Source of the DNA: Thamnaconus septentrionalis | Lineage: Eukaryota > Chordata > Actinopteri > Tetraodontiformes > Monacanthidae | Reading direction: 5' to 3' | Length of the DNA stretch: 64,000 nucleotides | Assembly: GCA_009823395.1 (NCBI GenBank) | Contig: CM020514.1 | Location: 2,547,966-2,611,965 of the forward strand | In this document: positions 11,101 through 52,698 of the stretch, piece after piece | Numbering within the stretch: position 1 is the first letter of the stretch | Layout of the letters: each line of letters opens with the position of its first letter | Notes under the pieces: generated by a model | Database searches by the model: none | The model's input: only the letters and a program-made list of their open reading frames with translations | Told to the model about the DNA's origin: nothing | Position numbers and translations under genes: made by a program

Positions 11101-12680
11101 ACGGCAGTAGTTCTTCACACTCATGTCTCAGTAATACCACCAGGGATTTTTTTTTTTTTACTGCACTAACACAACTGCTGACATTTAAGGTGTGAAATAG
11201 AGGGATTTGCACCGCCCCAGGGTGTCTTGTCATTTTGCATTATCTGTCACGGTTCACAGTTTGGCAACTGGAGCTGTTCACCTTTTCAATGACTGTTCAA
11301 CGAAACCGTGATAAAACACGGATTGACCAAATAGGTGGTTTTTGCCATCAATATGACTGAAATTCACATCATGATTGGTAAAATTAAAAGTTAAAAAAAA
11401 AAAAAAAAAAAAAAAATCTTGAAGACAGTCAGGTGATTTTTTTTTTCTGTTAGGTTTCTCAAGCCTGGGAAACAATAACGAGCAATAAATCAGGGTAGAG
11501 AGCGACGACCTCAATCTATGCAGCTTGCTTCAATTGAAAAAAAATAAAAAAAAAAAATCCCACTTCTATTTGTTCAGTGCGTTGTGCATAATGCAAGCTG
11601 CGCGCCAGCTGGAAACGTGTCACAGGGGGCGAGTGAGTCAGCTAAATAGAACTGAGACAGATGCAGTGACAGAGGTTCCAAATGTGGCGCACCTCATGGG
11701 GAACTGCCAGTTGGATTCTGTTGCATTCTGCAGTGTACGATATCTGCTGCAATCCGTATGCTGTATTTATTTCAAAATTAGTCGCCTAAACTTTATGATT
11801 TAGCTGATCTCGCGGCATGGCGGCTCACAGCAGGTCAAACCTCGCAACGTGCACTTGTTCCCACATCGCATGAAGCCTAAATTGTGTAGTCGTGATCTTT
11901 TCACGCAAAGCTTCTGCTGATTCGGCAAACTAAGGAAAGCAAAAGTCTTGTTTGCCCTAATCAGACAATCCTGAACCCTGAGACTGGTGCTTTTTCAATT
12001 CCACCGTCGTCACGCATGAGCGCCGGTGGAGGTTGCACGGAGCTGATTTCGCAGGTGGGTGCATGGAGTCGAAGTTCATGTTCCTAAGTTTCATCCGTTT
12101 TGGAATTTGTACGCATCGGAGAATCTTAATGGTGATAATCTAACACTCAAAGGACGACAACAAAAAGCCACTACTAAACACATTCATTCTTGTTTTCAGA
12201 TGGTCTCATTCTATTTAGCGACAGTAAAATTGATAGCCCAGTCTTGTCTCCAACAGATCCTGGAGACAAAATGCAAATTTGCGCGATCGCTGTGCAAAAA
12301 CTGAGCAAGATTAAATCATCCAATTCAACTTTTAATAGTCAATGTCATGATATTAAATCTGCTACTCTTCAGTCTTGTGTAGCACTGGCTACTGCAGTTA
12401 TGATCTCTCTCTCTCTCTCAGTATAGTATAGCACTGTATTGATTTTCTTTATTACAGCTATTACATTTGGATTTAACAAAGATCTGCTCAATGCGTCATG
12501 CTTAATACATGGAATGGTCCAAACTCTGAAGGTAACAAAGTGATCATTTATATCTAAACATGGTTCTTATCTCAGAAATTGAAGAACTTTAACTTGAAGG
12601 AATATAGACACCAAGTCACAGATGCGCAAAAAGACAACTTGGTAGTTTTAGTGGTTTTGATAGGTGTTGTCTCCCTGAAT
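8170..12680. other. Gene-free interval upstream of slc4a3
   Basis: I see no exon with recognisable homology on either strand. The interval holds low-complexity runs (poly(A) 11395-11417, GCC triplets near 9081-9098) and AT-rich sequence. If the 5480-6700 region is the promoter, this is slc4a3 5' intron. Confidence 0.4.
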
Positions 12681-12684
12681 CAAA

Positions 12685-13284
12685 GGCTGCGTTCAGACTG
12701 CATGCGAATCTGATTCAGATCAGATTCCTTCTCAAATCCGATTTTTAGGGCCGACTGTCCACATTGTTTTTTTTAGCAAGTGTCCAAATGGGATCTGGCT
12801 CTGTTCAGACTGGGCCACATTATTGACCCATCTGACAGGTTGCTGATAAATGCCCTGACGCCATGTAATTGCAACAGCGGCACTTTGTTGTGATAAATGC
12901 CCTGGAGCTTGGCTTGAATGGGGAGCTACAGTATCTCCCCACAGACTGATGAGCCAATGAGTTTCCTCCTCTGTCCAGGGACTGCTGTTGTTTACGTCTT
13001 CTGTCCGCTCCATTACGTTCCAGCTCCGCACCTGGAATGGCGCCCTCTGGTCCGGCGCATTAGCTCTTGCGTCGCGTAGAGCGACGTCACGGACAGTCAA
13101 AACCCATCGGTGTGTTTGGAGCTGTTCAGGCTGAGACTCATCTGTCCAAATGCGATTGGATGATGAAACTACCTCCTGAACGAGCTTTCAATCCAGGTTT
13201 GCAAAAATTGGATTTCATGTGATTTGTGACCGTTCAGACTACAAAAGAGCAATCTGGTTTTCAATCTGGATTCAGTGAGTGTGA
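12685..13284. mobile_element. Degenerate hAT-like MITE
   Basis: The left end 'gctgcgttcagactgcatgcg' and right-hand segments with 'gttcagact', 'caatccag' and 'caatctgg..ttca' are inverted versions of the same 'TTCAGACTG...GATT' motif seen in teleost non-autonomous hAT elements. The ends are imperfect and coordinates are approximate. Confidence 0.45.
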
Positions 13285-13430
13285 ATGGATTGTCTTTCTA
13301 TGTGGCCTTGCAATTACCGTAAGTGGCGACATGTCCAGGGTGTAACCCTGCCTTCACGACCCCATGAATGCTGGGATAGGCTTCAGCAGACCTCCGCAGG
13401 ATGGATGGATGGATGGATGGATGGATGGGT
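13285..13430 (+). repeat. Teleost dispersed-repeat tail with (GGAT)n
   Basis: Contains 'ctatgtggccttgcaatt', 'ggcgacatgtccagggtgta', 'gctgggataggcttcagca' and a GGAT array (about 13400-13427), the stereotyped 3' part of a very common fish repeat. Confidence 0.65.
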
Positions 13431-13951
13431 GGCATGTGGTTCGCACAGACGTGACGGGGGAAGCTGAACAGGGAAGAAGACCCAGACTCGGGTGTGACAG
13501 TTGCAGGCGTGCTGCAGAGTGGCAGCCACAGGAAGCTAGACACAGATCCAGAGATTAACTTTTAAGGAAACAAGCAGAATGCTAAAAATATGGCGAGGTG
13601 CTCTATGACCCACATGCAGAATTCAAAAGAGAGCGATGACGCTTATTTAACCGTTTCAACCGGGACTTTGTGTCACTGTATCCTGGGCGTACTCATTATT
13701 CCACACAATGGTAAAGAAAAATAAATTACGTGTGTGACATCGTTGGTATCTGAATGTGTCTATCTACATGTACACAAAGGAAAAAATGATGCCCCTAAAA
13801 TATCCTGGTTACATTTCTGACATCATGTTGATATATACTTATTAATCTAAAGTATATATACTTTTATAAACTTATACTTTACCACAAATATGTACACACA
13901 AACACACACACACACACACACACACATAGCTAAAGGGTTAGCTGATTCATT

Positions 13952-14350
13952 TACACTACTCACAAAAAGTGTGAAATTCAACTTTTGGATGTACTGACTG
14001 AATGGAAAATGGGAAACATCAATATTTGGGCAGAATCATGCAGTGATCATTTCTTCATCTCAGCAGTGGTGGGTAAACCGCAACCAATGCCAGTGTCTCA
14101 ATCATTTGTCACGTGTCTTTTGTTAGGCGTTGTCAAAATGTGAACAGCATGGAGACATGCTGTCACTGAACCAGAACATTTTGTGTTCATCGGTCACGGA
14201 TGAGACGCCAGTCTTTGTGATTTGTGTGGTAAATCACCTTCATTGCAAACAGCATGTCGGTAAATAAAGTCCACCGATAAAAGGTTATAGTGCATGCAGG
14301 TGCATCCTGACATTTCATCCAAACGCCACTCACTTTTGGTGAGTAGTGTA
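13952..14350. mobile_element. Tc1/mariner-type MITE, about 400 bp
   Basis: The ends are inverted: TACACTACTCAC followed by AAAAAGTG on the left, and the reverse complement of TACACTACTCACCAAAAGTG on the right, each starting at a TA. There is no transposase frame. It ends only about 465 bp before the slc4a3 start codon and so lies in the 5' intron or 5' UTR region. Confidence 0.7.
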
Positions 14351-14720
14351 AGCATGTCAGTTTCAGCCCAACCTGCCTTTGCTGCTCCTCACTTACGCCG
14401 GGCTGGTCATTTTGCCTTCTGTGTCCATTCTCCTGCAGGTTATGTTACCCCGAAGACTTCCTGGATCCCTGACTGTCAAAGAGAAAGGCTGATCTCCACC
14501 GTCACCCGTAGGTTCCCATTGCTATTCCCCTCATATTTCCCTCCTGCCTTCCCTGCTTGTACCCTGATACCAACTGCGCTGAACCCACAACCCGCCCGAC
14601 CTCCATCCCTCCAAACACCCGCACACACGCACACCCATGACACCCACGTCTCACCCTCGGCCACCAACCGACCGACCCAGTCATTGTTTTCTCTTCTCCG
14701 TGCCCATCCTCTCTGTTTAG

Positions 14721-14815
14721 TCCCCCAGCCCCCAGCGACGCCCACAAAGCGCTTGGCCACGTTCACCGGCTCATCTTGGAAATAGTCCTCCTCCACTGGC
14801 TCTGCGCCGGGCCCC
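14721..14815 (+). other. slc4a3: Probable 5' UTR part of slc4a3 coding exon 1
   Basis: A strong acceptor (pyrimidine tract 14686-14717, then TTTAG) ends at 14720. The stretch from there to the ATG has no in-frame start, so it is read as 5' UTR joined to a noncoding exon upstream. A weaker alternative acceptor ends near 14439. Confidence 0.45.
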
Positions 14816-43900
<29,085 letters not shown>

Positions 43901-45220
43901 ATTGAACCTAGACTTTGACTTCTGACAGGCAAGGCCCCCAATCCCTGGGTTAGAGGCGGCACGACAAGGTGGCTACTGCAAGAGCATCTGTAAATGAATT
44001 GAAAGCTAGAGTCAGATAAATCCCTACGTAGTCTTGTTTATATAACAAGCGCACCTTTCCCTACTTCCCCTCCCTGGTGGTGGTGGTGGTCTTGTTTAGA
44101 GCTCCCTGAGATGTATTTGTGCCAGATGCCCAAAAAGCAGCTCCCTGCACCCAAGCCAACACGGGGTGGTACGCCGTTTCACGAGAAGAACTCTTTAATT
44201 TTGTCCTGTCTATCCCTTTAAGTGCACAGCCGGGTTCTGGGCATACGTGCAATGATGATGGTGACTTTTAGGACCGCTGACATTTTTGCCATCAAAAGCA
44301 GGAAAACGGGGGCAAACAGCTAGCAAAGTCCTCCATTTCACGCAGCCGGCAGACTCCCGTTTACTGCACCGACCTGCCGACCGACCCCTAAATGTCTCCG
44401 CCCCCTTTAGCTTTAGCTGCCTCTCTCCTTCCTACCACTGCCATCGCCTGTAAGGTTTCGAGGATGTGGGATGTACAAAAGAGACGTTGACTGGTCCCTT
44501 TTCCTGTTTCCAAATACTTGTAGTAAAGACCACTTTTACTTGGGGGAGGTTGGGGGGGGCATCTTAACTGTGTTCTCAACCCAAGCTTCCTCGCGCAGAA
44601 CCCTGTCCCTAATTGCTAAAGTCGCAATCTCTGCAGGTGCAACATGATTCTGTGGAGCCTCTCAACTCCATCCCCTGATGTTACCTTTAATGTATAAAAA
44701 AACAACAATATTTTATAGCCCACTACTTTATTTTCCTCTGTATCGTATCACTGTTTGTGACCAGATTCGTGGCGATGTTGAAACATAAAGAGGTAACTTT
44801 CTTTTTTTTTGTTTTTTTCAATACATTGTATGCTAAAACTGATTGCTTGAAAGTTGGGATTGGAGACAAGTCAAGAATAACACAATGTGGCACGCTTGAC
44901 TGGAAAAGCACAGGTGCAAGGGAAACGTACAGGCACTTTTAACGCTTTGCGAAGAGTTGAAAAGCCGGGGCGGCAGGCAGGCTGTACGACGGTTTGTGGC
45001 AGCGCGACTCTTGGAATGTACGATGTGCCGCCATGGAGCTACTGCTCCAACAGCGACCCCTCCAGCGTGTTCAGAGAGCTCACGTGCGCGCGCCTCGGGA
45101 CGACGGCAGTTCCTGACTGAGCCGAGTGAAAACTTAACGAACCGTTTTTTTGTGCACGGAAACATACATGGACAGTTGTGTAACATTTAGACAAATAAAC
45201 GTGTTTTCTTGTGATTTTAC
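43901..45220 (+). other. slc4a3: slc4a3 3' UTR with poly(A) signal
   Basis: No open frame of interest. AATAAA at 45194-45199 is followed by a T/GT-rich stretch (45200-45235), a good cleavage signal. A later AATAAA near 46396 could serve a longer transcript of about 2.5 kb 3' UTR. Confidence 0.6.
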
Positions 45221-45239
45221 TGATTTTTTTTTTTTACAT

Positions 45240-48200
45240 TTGGCGATGCACTCGTGCAGGGTTGGTGTTGAGTATTAATGCCGTCAGGACTGTCTGTTAT
45301 TGTACCAGCGACTGCTCTTTTGATAACAACGCCGAACACTCGACATTTTAAGAAAACATTACCAGAAGGTTACATTTAATCGCATCAGCTACCTTAGACT
45401 TAGAATAGTGTTACAGGCCCAAGTTCAATCAATCATTTAGACCTGGGTGAGACATCCTGGCTGCTAATGCATCCATTGAGGTGAGACGTACGCATTAAAG
45501 TAAGCCTGGCTTCATTCAACAATGGCTGGAATGAGGAGCCCATTAAGGTGTATATTGACAAATTACCATTCAAACACTTTTAAGTAATCTCATTACCACC
45601 TCTTTATTTTAATTTGTATACTATATGATTTTATCTGTTGTGCTGTGGTGAATGAAGAAGTTAGAGGATGAGTAAAAGAAGCAATGATGTGGTAACTAGA
45701 TGTGGTAACTGCGTAGAAAACGCACACAAAAATACTTTTTGGGTGCTTTCAGCTAATCCCTATTTTTTTTTTTTTTTTTAACCACCTTTGACATGAAATC
45801 ATTTTAATTTAGTGTGCAGATTCAGTTGCGACGATCTGAAACACCGTAAAAAATTCTCTCTCGTTTGTGTGAGCCGCGGTGTTGCACACTTTATGTATGA
45901 TAATTAAAACGTGTGTCTCTTTGCGTAACCTTGACCTATATTCAGAGCCATGCAAGAATTCTGTCTCAGGGTAAACTGACCTTCGATCTGTAAATATTGC
46001 TTCGCAAGCCTTTAGTTCGGTTGTGCACACACGGGCGGCCACAGCAACCCAGCACTTACGACGTAAAAAAGAAAAGAGAGAAAAAAAAGAACCAAGTGGT
46101 ATACAAATCAAGCCCTTATGTTATACACTGGAAAAAAAGAAGGTCAAGAGATCTGTTTAATGTGTTGATTCCATTGCAGGGATACTGGAAATTTCCCTTT
46201 AATTCTCTGTATTCCTCCACTTCCAGCCATATTTGGATGTGACTCATGCAGTGGCAAGGATCTGTACTGGAGGGTAAAAAAAAAATAAAATAAAAATCTA
46301 ATGAGTTCCTGCTCTTTGCATTAGCAACTGGCTTTTTCATGTGAACTATGTTCTGCTGGAGATCTTTTCAGCCATGTTTTTGTGTCAACGACTGAAATAA
46401 AACTCAATATAAGGGCAAGGCAAGGCCGCTGTTTTATTTATTTTTTCCCCCTCCATGTTATTGATTTGTAACTTTCTGGCTGCTTGCAAATTTGCGCAGC
46501 TTGACGGCCTGACAAGGACAGCGATGGTGTTTTGAGCGCGTGACTGAAGAGAAACAAGCTAGCTCCTATTTCAACAGATTCTCCCACGATTAGATTCCCC
46601 CCCCCCCCCCTCCCCCGGCTGGATGTTTATACGCTGGCCTTTATAATAGCTGCCGAGTCTTGTGGTTGGACCGTAAAACATGAGAATCTTTGGAAATGCT
46701 GCAAGTAAATACTTTGACTTGACGAAGCCATTCTGCGCCTTTTTTTTTTTTTTTTTTTCCGCCTCCTTAATAACGAGTGAATATTTGCCGGTTAGCACGG
46801 CGGCAAAACGGAGAACGCCTTGGACCTCTGAGAATGAAGTCGGCGTGTGACTGTCATGACTGGCGTTTGTGAGCGCTTGAGGCCTTTTACTGGCCAAACC
46901 ACTCGTGCACTATTTGCACAAGGTGCAAAAGGGGAACGGCACTCGTCATCTGAGATGATAAAAGGTGCGACGCTGCCGCTAATTTACCTTCCAAAAGTCC
47001 GCCGCGCCTTCTACCGCCGAGCTGGCAGCGCAGACCACCCACCCACCCGCCCAAAACTAGGTCTTGATGAATCTGTTGATTTTTGAAGGTCTTTTAATTC
47101 AATCACCGCTTCGTGCAAGGACTCAAGGGGATCTTGGGGTTCTAGCACCGACACGGTATAATAAGTGTGACCTCAATAGTGCCATCACACACGTTTGAAA
47201 TTAGATCGCATGCTAAAATTGGGTGACTGGCACAAATATTCTCAAGAGCAAAAAAAAAAGACATCTTTCTTTAATTGTTGAAGCGAAGGACGACTTTCTC
47301 CGCACCATCATTTTCACTTTTTTTGGATTTTCTGAATTACAAGTTGTAAGTCAAAATTGTTGTATTTACTCTTTTTATTGGGAGGTTCATTTCGGGACAA
47401 AGATGCTGCATTTCTAATCGTCGCGGTTTATAATAGCGTATAGAATTACGGCAGTGTTATCAGACCATATTAGCGCAGAATTGGTGAAACTATCATGCTT
47501 GTCATGTTCAATGATTTGAATATTTGGTTAAAAGCTGCTCAATGCCATTCATTTTATGTCAGTGTACTCACAGCATGCGTGTGTAGGATGGTGTCACTCA
47601 TCCTATGTGAGTACTCGCTACTGGACAGCACCAAGCGTCAAGTGTCTGCAGCAAGATCACAGGTCAGACTTGCCGGTGTCATCCTCCTTTTCAGCGACTC
47701 CTCTTTGACTTGCTTGTAAAATCGCAAATGTCCAGCAGAAGAAGCCACCCGTTGTTGATATGGTTATTAGGGGTAATCAGGGCTTGGTGGGACAGAGGTG
47801 ACATTTTTTTACCAAACAAAGTAGCTGTCAGTCAAATTTTTTTGTTGCCATTTTCTAGTTTTGCTTTTTAAAAGTTAAGTGTGTAATATTTAGAGATCTT
47901 GAGAAGAAATAGCAACGTCGAGTGGTTGCATTTTAGATTGCAGCGCTCCCTCACTTTCCCTACCTTCTCCCGAGCTTGCCAGTGAGCTACGGTGGCCTGA
48001 TCATACAAACCTGGATACCTTGTCCACCCTCTTCTTTGTTGGTTTATTTGAACACGCAAGCAGTCACCCTAATTATGAAACGTGCTGTCAAGCAGCTGGA
48101 TTGTCCACACCAGGCTTCCTTAGAAATATGGCGGTGCACGATGGCAGCTAACTGGGAGCAAAACCCTTGATCTTTGTATATTCCTATAGATATAAAAGAA

Positions 48201-48430
48201 CTGTTCTATAATCCTTTTTGCCTGACTGGCGTCACCACTCTAATTCATTTTTCATGAGACCGGTAATCTTAGCATCACTTTGCAGTTACGATTGCTACAG
48301 GCTATCTTCACGACAACATCGTAGTATACAGTGAAGTAATGACAGACATTGAAATGCAGTAAGTTTGTGACAGCAACAAAGACGGATAAGTCAAGTGTTT
48401 ATACTTGTGATTTTTTTTTGCCTGAAATAA
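45240..48430. other. Intergenic between slc4a3 and the RAMP gene
   Basis: I see no exon on either strand. It contains poly(T), a C-rich run (46594-46616) and the MITE at 47865-48190. The two neighbouring genes converge on this interval. Confidence 0.5.
47865..48190 (+). mobile_element. Second copy of the 'CCAGTGTGTAAA' MITE family
   Basis: Starts 'aaaagttaagtgtgtaatattt' (degenerate end). It contains 'ggcttccttagaaatatggcgg' (as at 41690-41715, reversed) and ATGGCAGCTAACTGGGAG. The right-hand terminal repeat is lost or unrecognisable. Confidence 0.65.
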
Positions 48431-48433
48431 AGA

Positions 48434-48439
48434 TTTATT
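48434..48439 (-). other. Poly(A) signal of the RAMP gene
   Basis: AATAAA on the - strand, about 300 nt after the RAMP stop codon at 48737. An AATAAA also lies on the + strand a few bases away, so the site could be coincidence. Confidence 0.45.
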
Positions 48440-48736
48440 CTTTGTTTTAAATATAAACAGCAACATTTTTTTTGTCATTCTTTCAGGTTCATAACACAAA
48501 ACAGCCCTTGGCGGAGTATCACATAGACTTCTAGAAATCAGTGCATCTAAGTGGTTTTCTATAGTTGTCAGATGGATTGGGTCGATAAAATAGTCAAGTA
48601 TGTTCAGGCATTAAACATCACACCCTGCTGAACAGTTAAACATTTTGATGACAGATTTTACAGACAGTCATCTTGAATCACAAGCCTCGATTTCACAGAC
48701 AGTAAAAGCTTCTAGAGTGGCGGTGGAGTTGACAAA

Positions 48737-48980
48737 TCATATCACTGATGCGTCCCGTGGGGTGAGGTAGACATACAGAAGTGGCAGGAGCAGTGTGACC
48801 ATAGTAACAGGCGCTACTAGCATGACAAGAGTAAAGAGTGGAGGATCCTGGACCAGCCCACAGTCTGAGAAATACATTTCATGGACCTTCAGGAAGACCT
48901 CGTCCACCAGAGAGCCACGACCCCGGCACTTTGACACATCTGCGCTGTTATCCACACAGTGCTTCAGTTGAGTGTAGATG
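48737..48980 (-). CDS. ramp1: RAMP gene coding exon 3
   Basis: Begins in phase 2 after acceptor TTTGTGCAG. Encodes IYTQLKHCV, three of the six ectodomain Cys, DPP, the membrane span and a short tail YLTPRDASVI. The tail lacks the QSKRT-type ER-retention wording of mammalian RAMP1 and the DTLL PDZ end of RAMP3. Confidence 0.92.
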
Positions 48981-49594
48981 CTGCACAAAGCAAAGAAAGC
49001 AGGACAACAGAGTGATAGTTTGAAGTACAAAGGCACAAAGGGTCCATTAAACACCACAGTGTGCACACTTCCAGACTTTTAGTCTTGGTTTTCTGTTTAA
49101 AATTGGGACTGAGAATGTACCTATGTGGTAGACCTATACATACAATACATACAATAATACATTTCATTTATAGGCACCTTTCTGGACACTCAAGGTAACT
49201 AAAGTATCTGCCGTCAGGATTTGATCTACTTTTTTGATTTGTATAATTGGCCCCACCATTCCTCTAGAATGGAAAAAAAAAACTCCTCGAAGCCCCAGTT
49301 TTCTTGTGTTCCTTAATCTGTTAGTTTGAATTCACTTTCAGCATTTGAAAGATGGATGATGGCGTTAATGTCATAATAAATTTAGAAAAAAAACGTTCCG
49401 ACGCCGAAGTTAAGCGTTCGAATGTCTTCTGATGGAGTGCGTTGGAGTTCAAACGTTTGATGAGCACAGAGCTGCAGTAAATCAACGGTCGGTTCTCATC
49501 AATACATCAGTGTGATTCATGGAATAAGAAGGACATGTCTTTAAATGTCAAGACCGCACATTCACTAACTGAGCTGGAAAAACGTGTACGTCTG

Positions 49595-49625
<31 letters not shown>

Positions 49626-51139
49626 CTGTGAGCAGAGCGATACCTAGCATCAGTGGCTCAAAACACATCAGGAAGAGTTATAATGATGAATTTTAAAGTC
49701 CTTAACATCTGTTCCTAACCGCTGGATGCCTGATCAAGAAGAACATTTGACTCAAACACTTTTTCAGCAGTGTGGGTCCAAACAAAGTAAAAAAAAAAAA
49801 CGTATTATAACAGCCAGCGGTCTGCTGAAGGCAACCCGGGGTAAAGGCTCCATAAACAACCATCTGGAAATATGAGCCCTGGAGGCACAATTCTGCGCCT
49901 TTTCATCAAAGGCCGACTAATTTGGCGGAACCCCAGGTCCCCGTAAACAGGAAAGTCGCTGACAGTCTCACGACTCAGCAGGGCCGCAAGCCCACAGAAG
50001 AGGTAACGCCGCACCTCTTTGGCCACTCTTCTTGACCCCTGGACGTCACTTTAAGAGATGATTTACTGCAACGCACACTTGCCGAAGCTCCAACACCAAC
50101 AGACCATCAAACCACGTAATGGATGTGAGTCTTTAACACGTGTTTTTTTTTTTTTTTTTTTGTTTTTCTTCTATCAGGCACTTAGTAAAAATTTAGATTG
50201 CGCTCTTGGAATTGGAACTAACCAACCATTCCCAAAACATGGTTGGAGATTTATTTGCCAGTTATTGGTGATGACGAAAGGATTTACCGTTTTGCAGCGG
50301 GCCAAGCGCAGTGGTCCCGTAGACCACTCGTCTCCCAACTTTGGTTGAAATCTGACAAGCAGACCTCAACGCTGCTGTCGAACACGTGGGGGTCGCAGGG
50401 TGGAATAACATCACGGACAGCCATTCCTGGCGGGAGAGAAAGACTTCAAACCGAACTTCCTGCACTGGGAGTTGACACCGTCGCTCGTACAAAGTTGGAA
50501 TAGAATAAATTGTGTGCACAGATTCATTTGACTTGGGTAATTGGGACACACGAAGTCATTATTGCGCCTGGTCAGAAGTGATAATTATTGCATTCACATA
50601 GGAATGAATAGAGAATTGTGTCAGAAACAAGAATGATTTCGACTTGACGGGCAACAGTGTAGTTAGACATGGACATGCTGCTTGATGGAACACAGGCCTA
50701 ACTGAATATATTTAGGCAACAGAATGAAACTGTGTGGGCTTCTATCTAGCGATACAAAGTCATTGCTGCCTGATGGGAAGTGTATCAGATAGATCGGTAG
50801 GTAGATAGATAGTAACTTTATTGTCCGTTTTTCCGTAAAAAACAGACATTTGTCTTCAACACAGCTTTAAAAACGCTCAAAATACATTCACACAGATAAG
50901 AGAGCAGAATATTGTTTCACATTAAAACGAGGACATATTCACATCCGATCATAGCTGAGACAGAGACATTAACATCTAACGGTTTTACCCCACCTAACAT
51001 GGTCTAATCAAATCTCAACGGTATTTTTTGGAAAGCTGGAGATTATTTCCCCGTGATGAGCATTTTCCGAACCGACTTTCCAAATGTTCATACCTGTGTA
51101 GATGAAGAGAAGTGCCAGCATGCATGAAATCAACGCCAT
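48737..51139 (-). CDS. ramp1: Receptor activity-modifying protein (RAMP family, RAMP1-like), 3 coding exons
   Basis: Small single-pass type I membrane protein that escorts calcitonin-receptor-family GPCRs to the surface and sets their ligand choice (CGRP, adrenomedullin, amylin). Coding exons in order: 51139-51094, 50426-50288, 48980-48737, total 429 nt, 142 residues (family about 150-175). All junctions are GT-AG; the introns fall in phases 1 and 2. A short signal peptide (MALISCMLALLFIYTG) is followed by six ectodomain Cys (26, 38, 55, 70, 80, 102), the number in RAMP1/RAMP3; RAMP2 has four. Trp57 follows HCAW, a sequon NQS is at 43, and DPP at 107-109 precedes the membrane span (about 112-134). 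VDEVFLKVHEMYFSDC is closest to the RAMP1 block VD.FFL.VH..YF..C. Family sure; subtype RAMP1 about 60%. A teleost-specific RAMP is the alternative. Confidence 0.88.
49597..49625 (+). repeat. (GT)n microsatellite
   Basis: About 14 GT units in intron 2 of the RAMP gene. Confidence 0.9.
50288..50426 (-). CDS. ramp1: RAMP gene coding exon 2
   Basis: Acceptor CTCCCGCCAG|GA, donor CG|GTAAAT. Encodes PPCDPHVFDSSVEVCLSDF and HCAWPAAKR: C-x(11)-C, then a Cys followed by Trp two residues on, the spacing of RAMP exon 2. It has no start codon of its own in frame long enough to stand out, so it is easily missed. Confidence 0.9.
50790..50850 (+). repeat. Teleost dispersed repeat start
   Basis: 'agatagatagtaactttattgtcc' resembles the start of the repeat at 31265. 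In RAMP intron 1. Confidence 0.45.
51094..51139 (-). CDS. ramp1: RAMP gene coding exon 1 (signal peptide)
   Basis: ATG at 51139 followed by 14 hydrophobic codons and one base, donor ACAG|GTATG, phase 1 to exon 2. A consensus acceptor (CTTCTCTAACAG) stands directly before the ATG. So an upstream exon probably exists, either 5' UTR or a few more N-terminal residues. Confidence 0.75.
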
Positions 51140-51169
51140 CTGTTAGAGAAGTATTAAAAATCGAGGAAT

Positions 51170-52690
51170 TCAGCATCAGCAACTTTTAATTCTGAAATAA
51201 AGAAGCTGTCATCTGTTCCAAAGTTTCAAAGCTTTATCGCCTCAAGTGTTGACCAACATATCTTTAGAATTCTTTTCTGTTCTTTTGTGTTTGTTTTTGA
51301 GTTTCAGCAAATCCAAAAAAAATCATTACCAATTTCCAATACACAGTGGTGGTATTTGAAAGAGCACTGTGACAGACAATACTTCCCCCCCCGAATTTTT
51401 TTTATCTCAGTGTGTTTTTGCCACCGCTCTGATGAGTGACTTTCAAGGCAGGGATTTTAAACATGCTCCGTCTTCGAAAGGAAAACGGAGAGGGAAAGAA
51501 TAAGATTTGTATAAAAAAGACACGATGGACATCTGCTTCCTGGACAATAAATGAGCTTATCTCGTGGGAGACCGGCGATGGAAACAGATGTTCACAGGGA
51601 ATGCAGCTGAGAATCTTTTCCCCCCTCTTTCTTGTTTTATATGAACGACACGCAACCACAATAATCTATTTTACAAATTATAATTTAATGCTAAGTCCTT
51701 CCGCAAGCAGCCCAGTTACAGTCCAAGTCATTAAGTCATTTTAGGAGGGTTTCAAGCTTGAAAGGAGGCCCTCCTCATGAATAAAGACAGAAAACGGGGT
51801 ACATACCGCACTTCCTTAGGTAGTGTAGTTCCTCGTAAAAAAAATAAATAAATAGTGAAATAGAAAACCGCACTGACGACGTTTTTGATTAGTTAGTTGG
51901 CCAACAAAACGATGAACCAGCAGTCACAAAAAGCCTCTGTGTGATCTGGGCCAGTTTCTTATCTGCGCAGCCCACGGCTAATTGGGTTGTGCAACAGCAA
52001 TGGACAGCCTGCTTCCTTTCCCAGACCGAGCCTGACTGTTCCCAAGCCACAAAAAGACATCTTCCACTCACAGCAGACCCCCAAGAGACACTTGAACCGA
52101 GAGGCCTCGATGTCAGGCAGGCGGATTGAGTTTCACAATACATATCTGATGTGAGTGTTTTCAAATTATGCCGAATCTAATTTCAGCTCGTGAGGCAATC
52201 AGGCCTGCAGTCAGAGGTCACAGGGGACCGCTGTATTCCACTATTCCACGCTGTAAATACTGCAATAAATACATAAAGCTAAAAGGATGTCGCGAAAGGA
52301 AAGGGGGAGGCTACCACACAAACAGGAAGACAAACATTCAAGTCACAGACCCAAATGCCATTGAGTCCCATCAGTGACGCACATATTAAGGGCGGACCTA
52401 TAATGAATCTGACTTTCGTCACAAGTCAAGCTGAGGCTTTTTTGTTTTAATGTGGGCAAGGCATCACTTCATGAGAGCTAGTAGCCATCTTCCCCGCTAG
52501 CTAGCACTTACATGCTAGCATGATCGGCTGGCCCGGGACGAGGGAGCGGACGCTACAGAGGAACCATGGATGGAGGAGGTTTATGGTTGGAAGTAGACCA
52601 CCAAAATGAATTTAGTAAATATATAAGTGTCTGTAATAGGGCCCTTTCAAATGTCACAAGGTACCACCAATAATTTACCAATCAATATTA
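51170..52690. other. Gene-free interval upstream of the RAMP gene
   Basis: No exon recognised. Any RAMP 5' exon and promoter should lie here on the - strand, but I cannot place it. Confidence 0.35.
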
Positions 52691-52698
52691 CCAAGTGG

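Noticed and set aside
14294..14785. 163-residue + frame upstream of slc4a3 exon 1, and the opposite 113-residue - frame
   Set aside because: It starts in the MITE end, has low-complexity Pro/Thr/His content and no homology, and is out of frame with the AE3 start.
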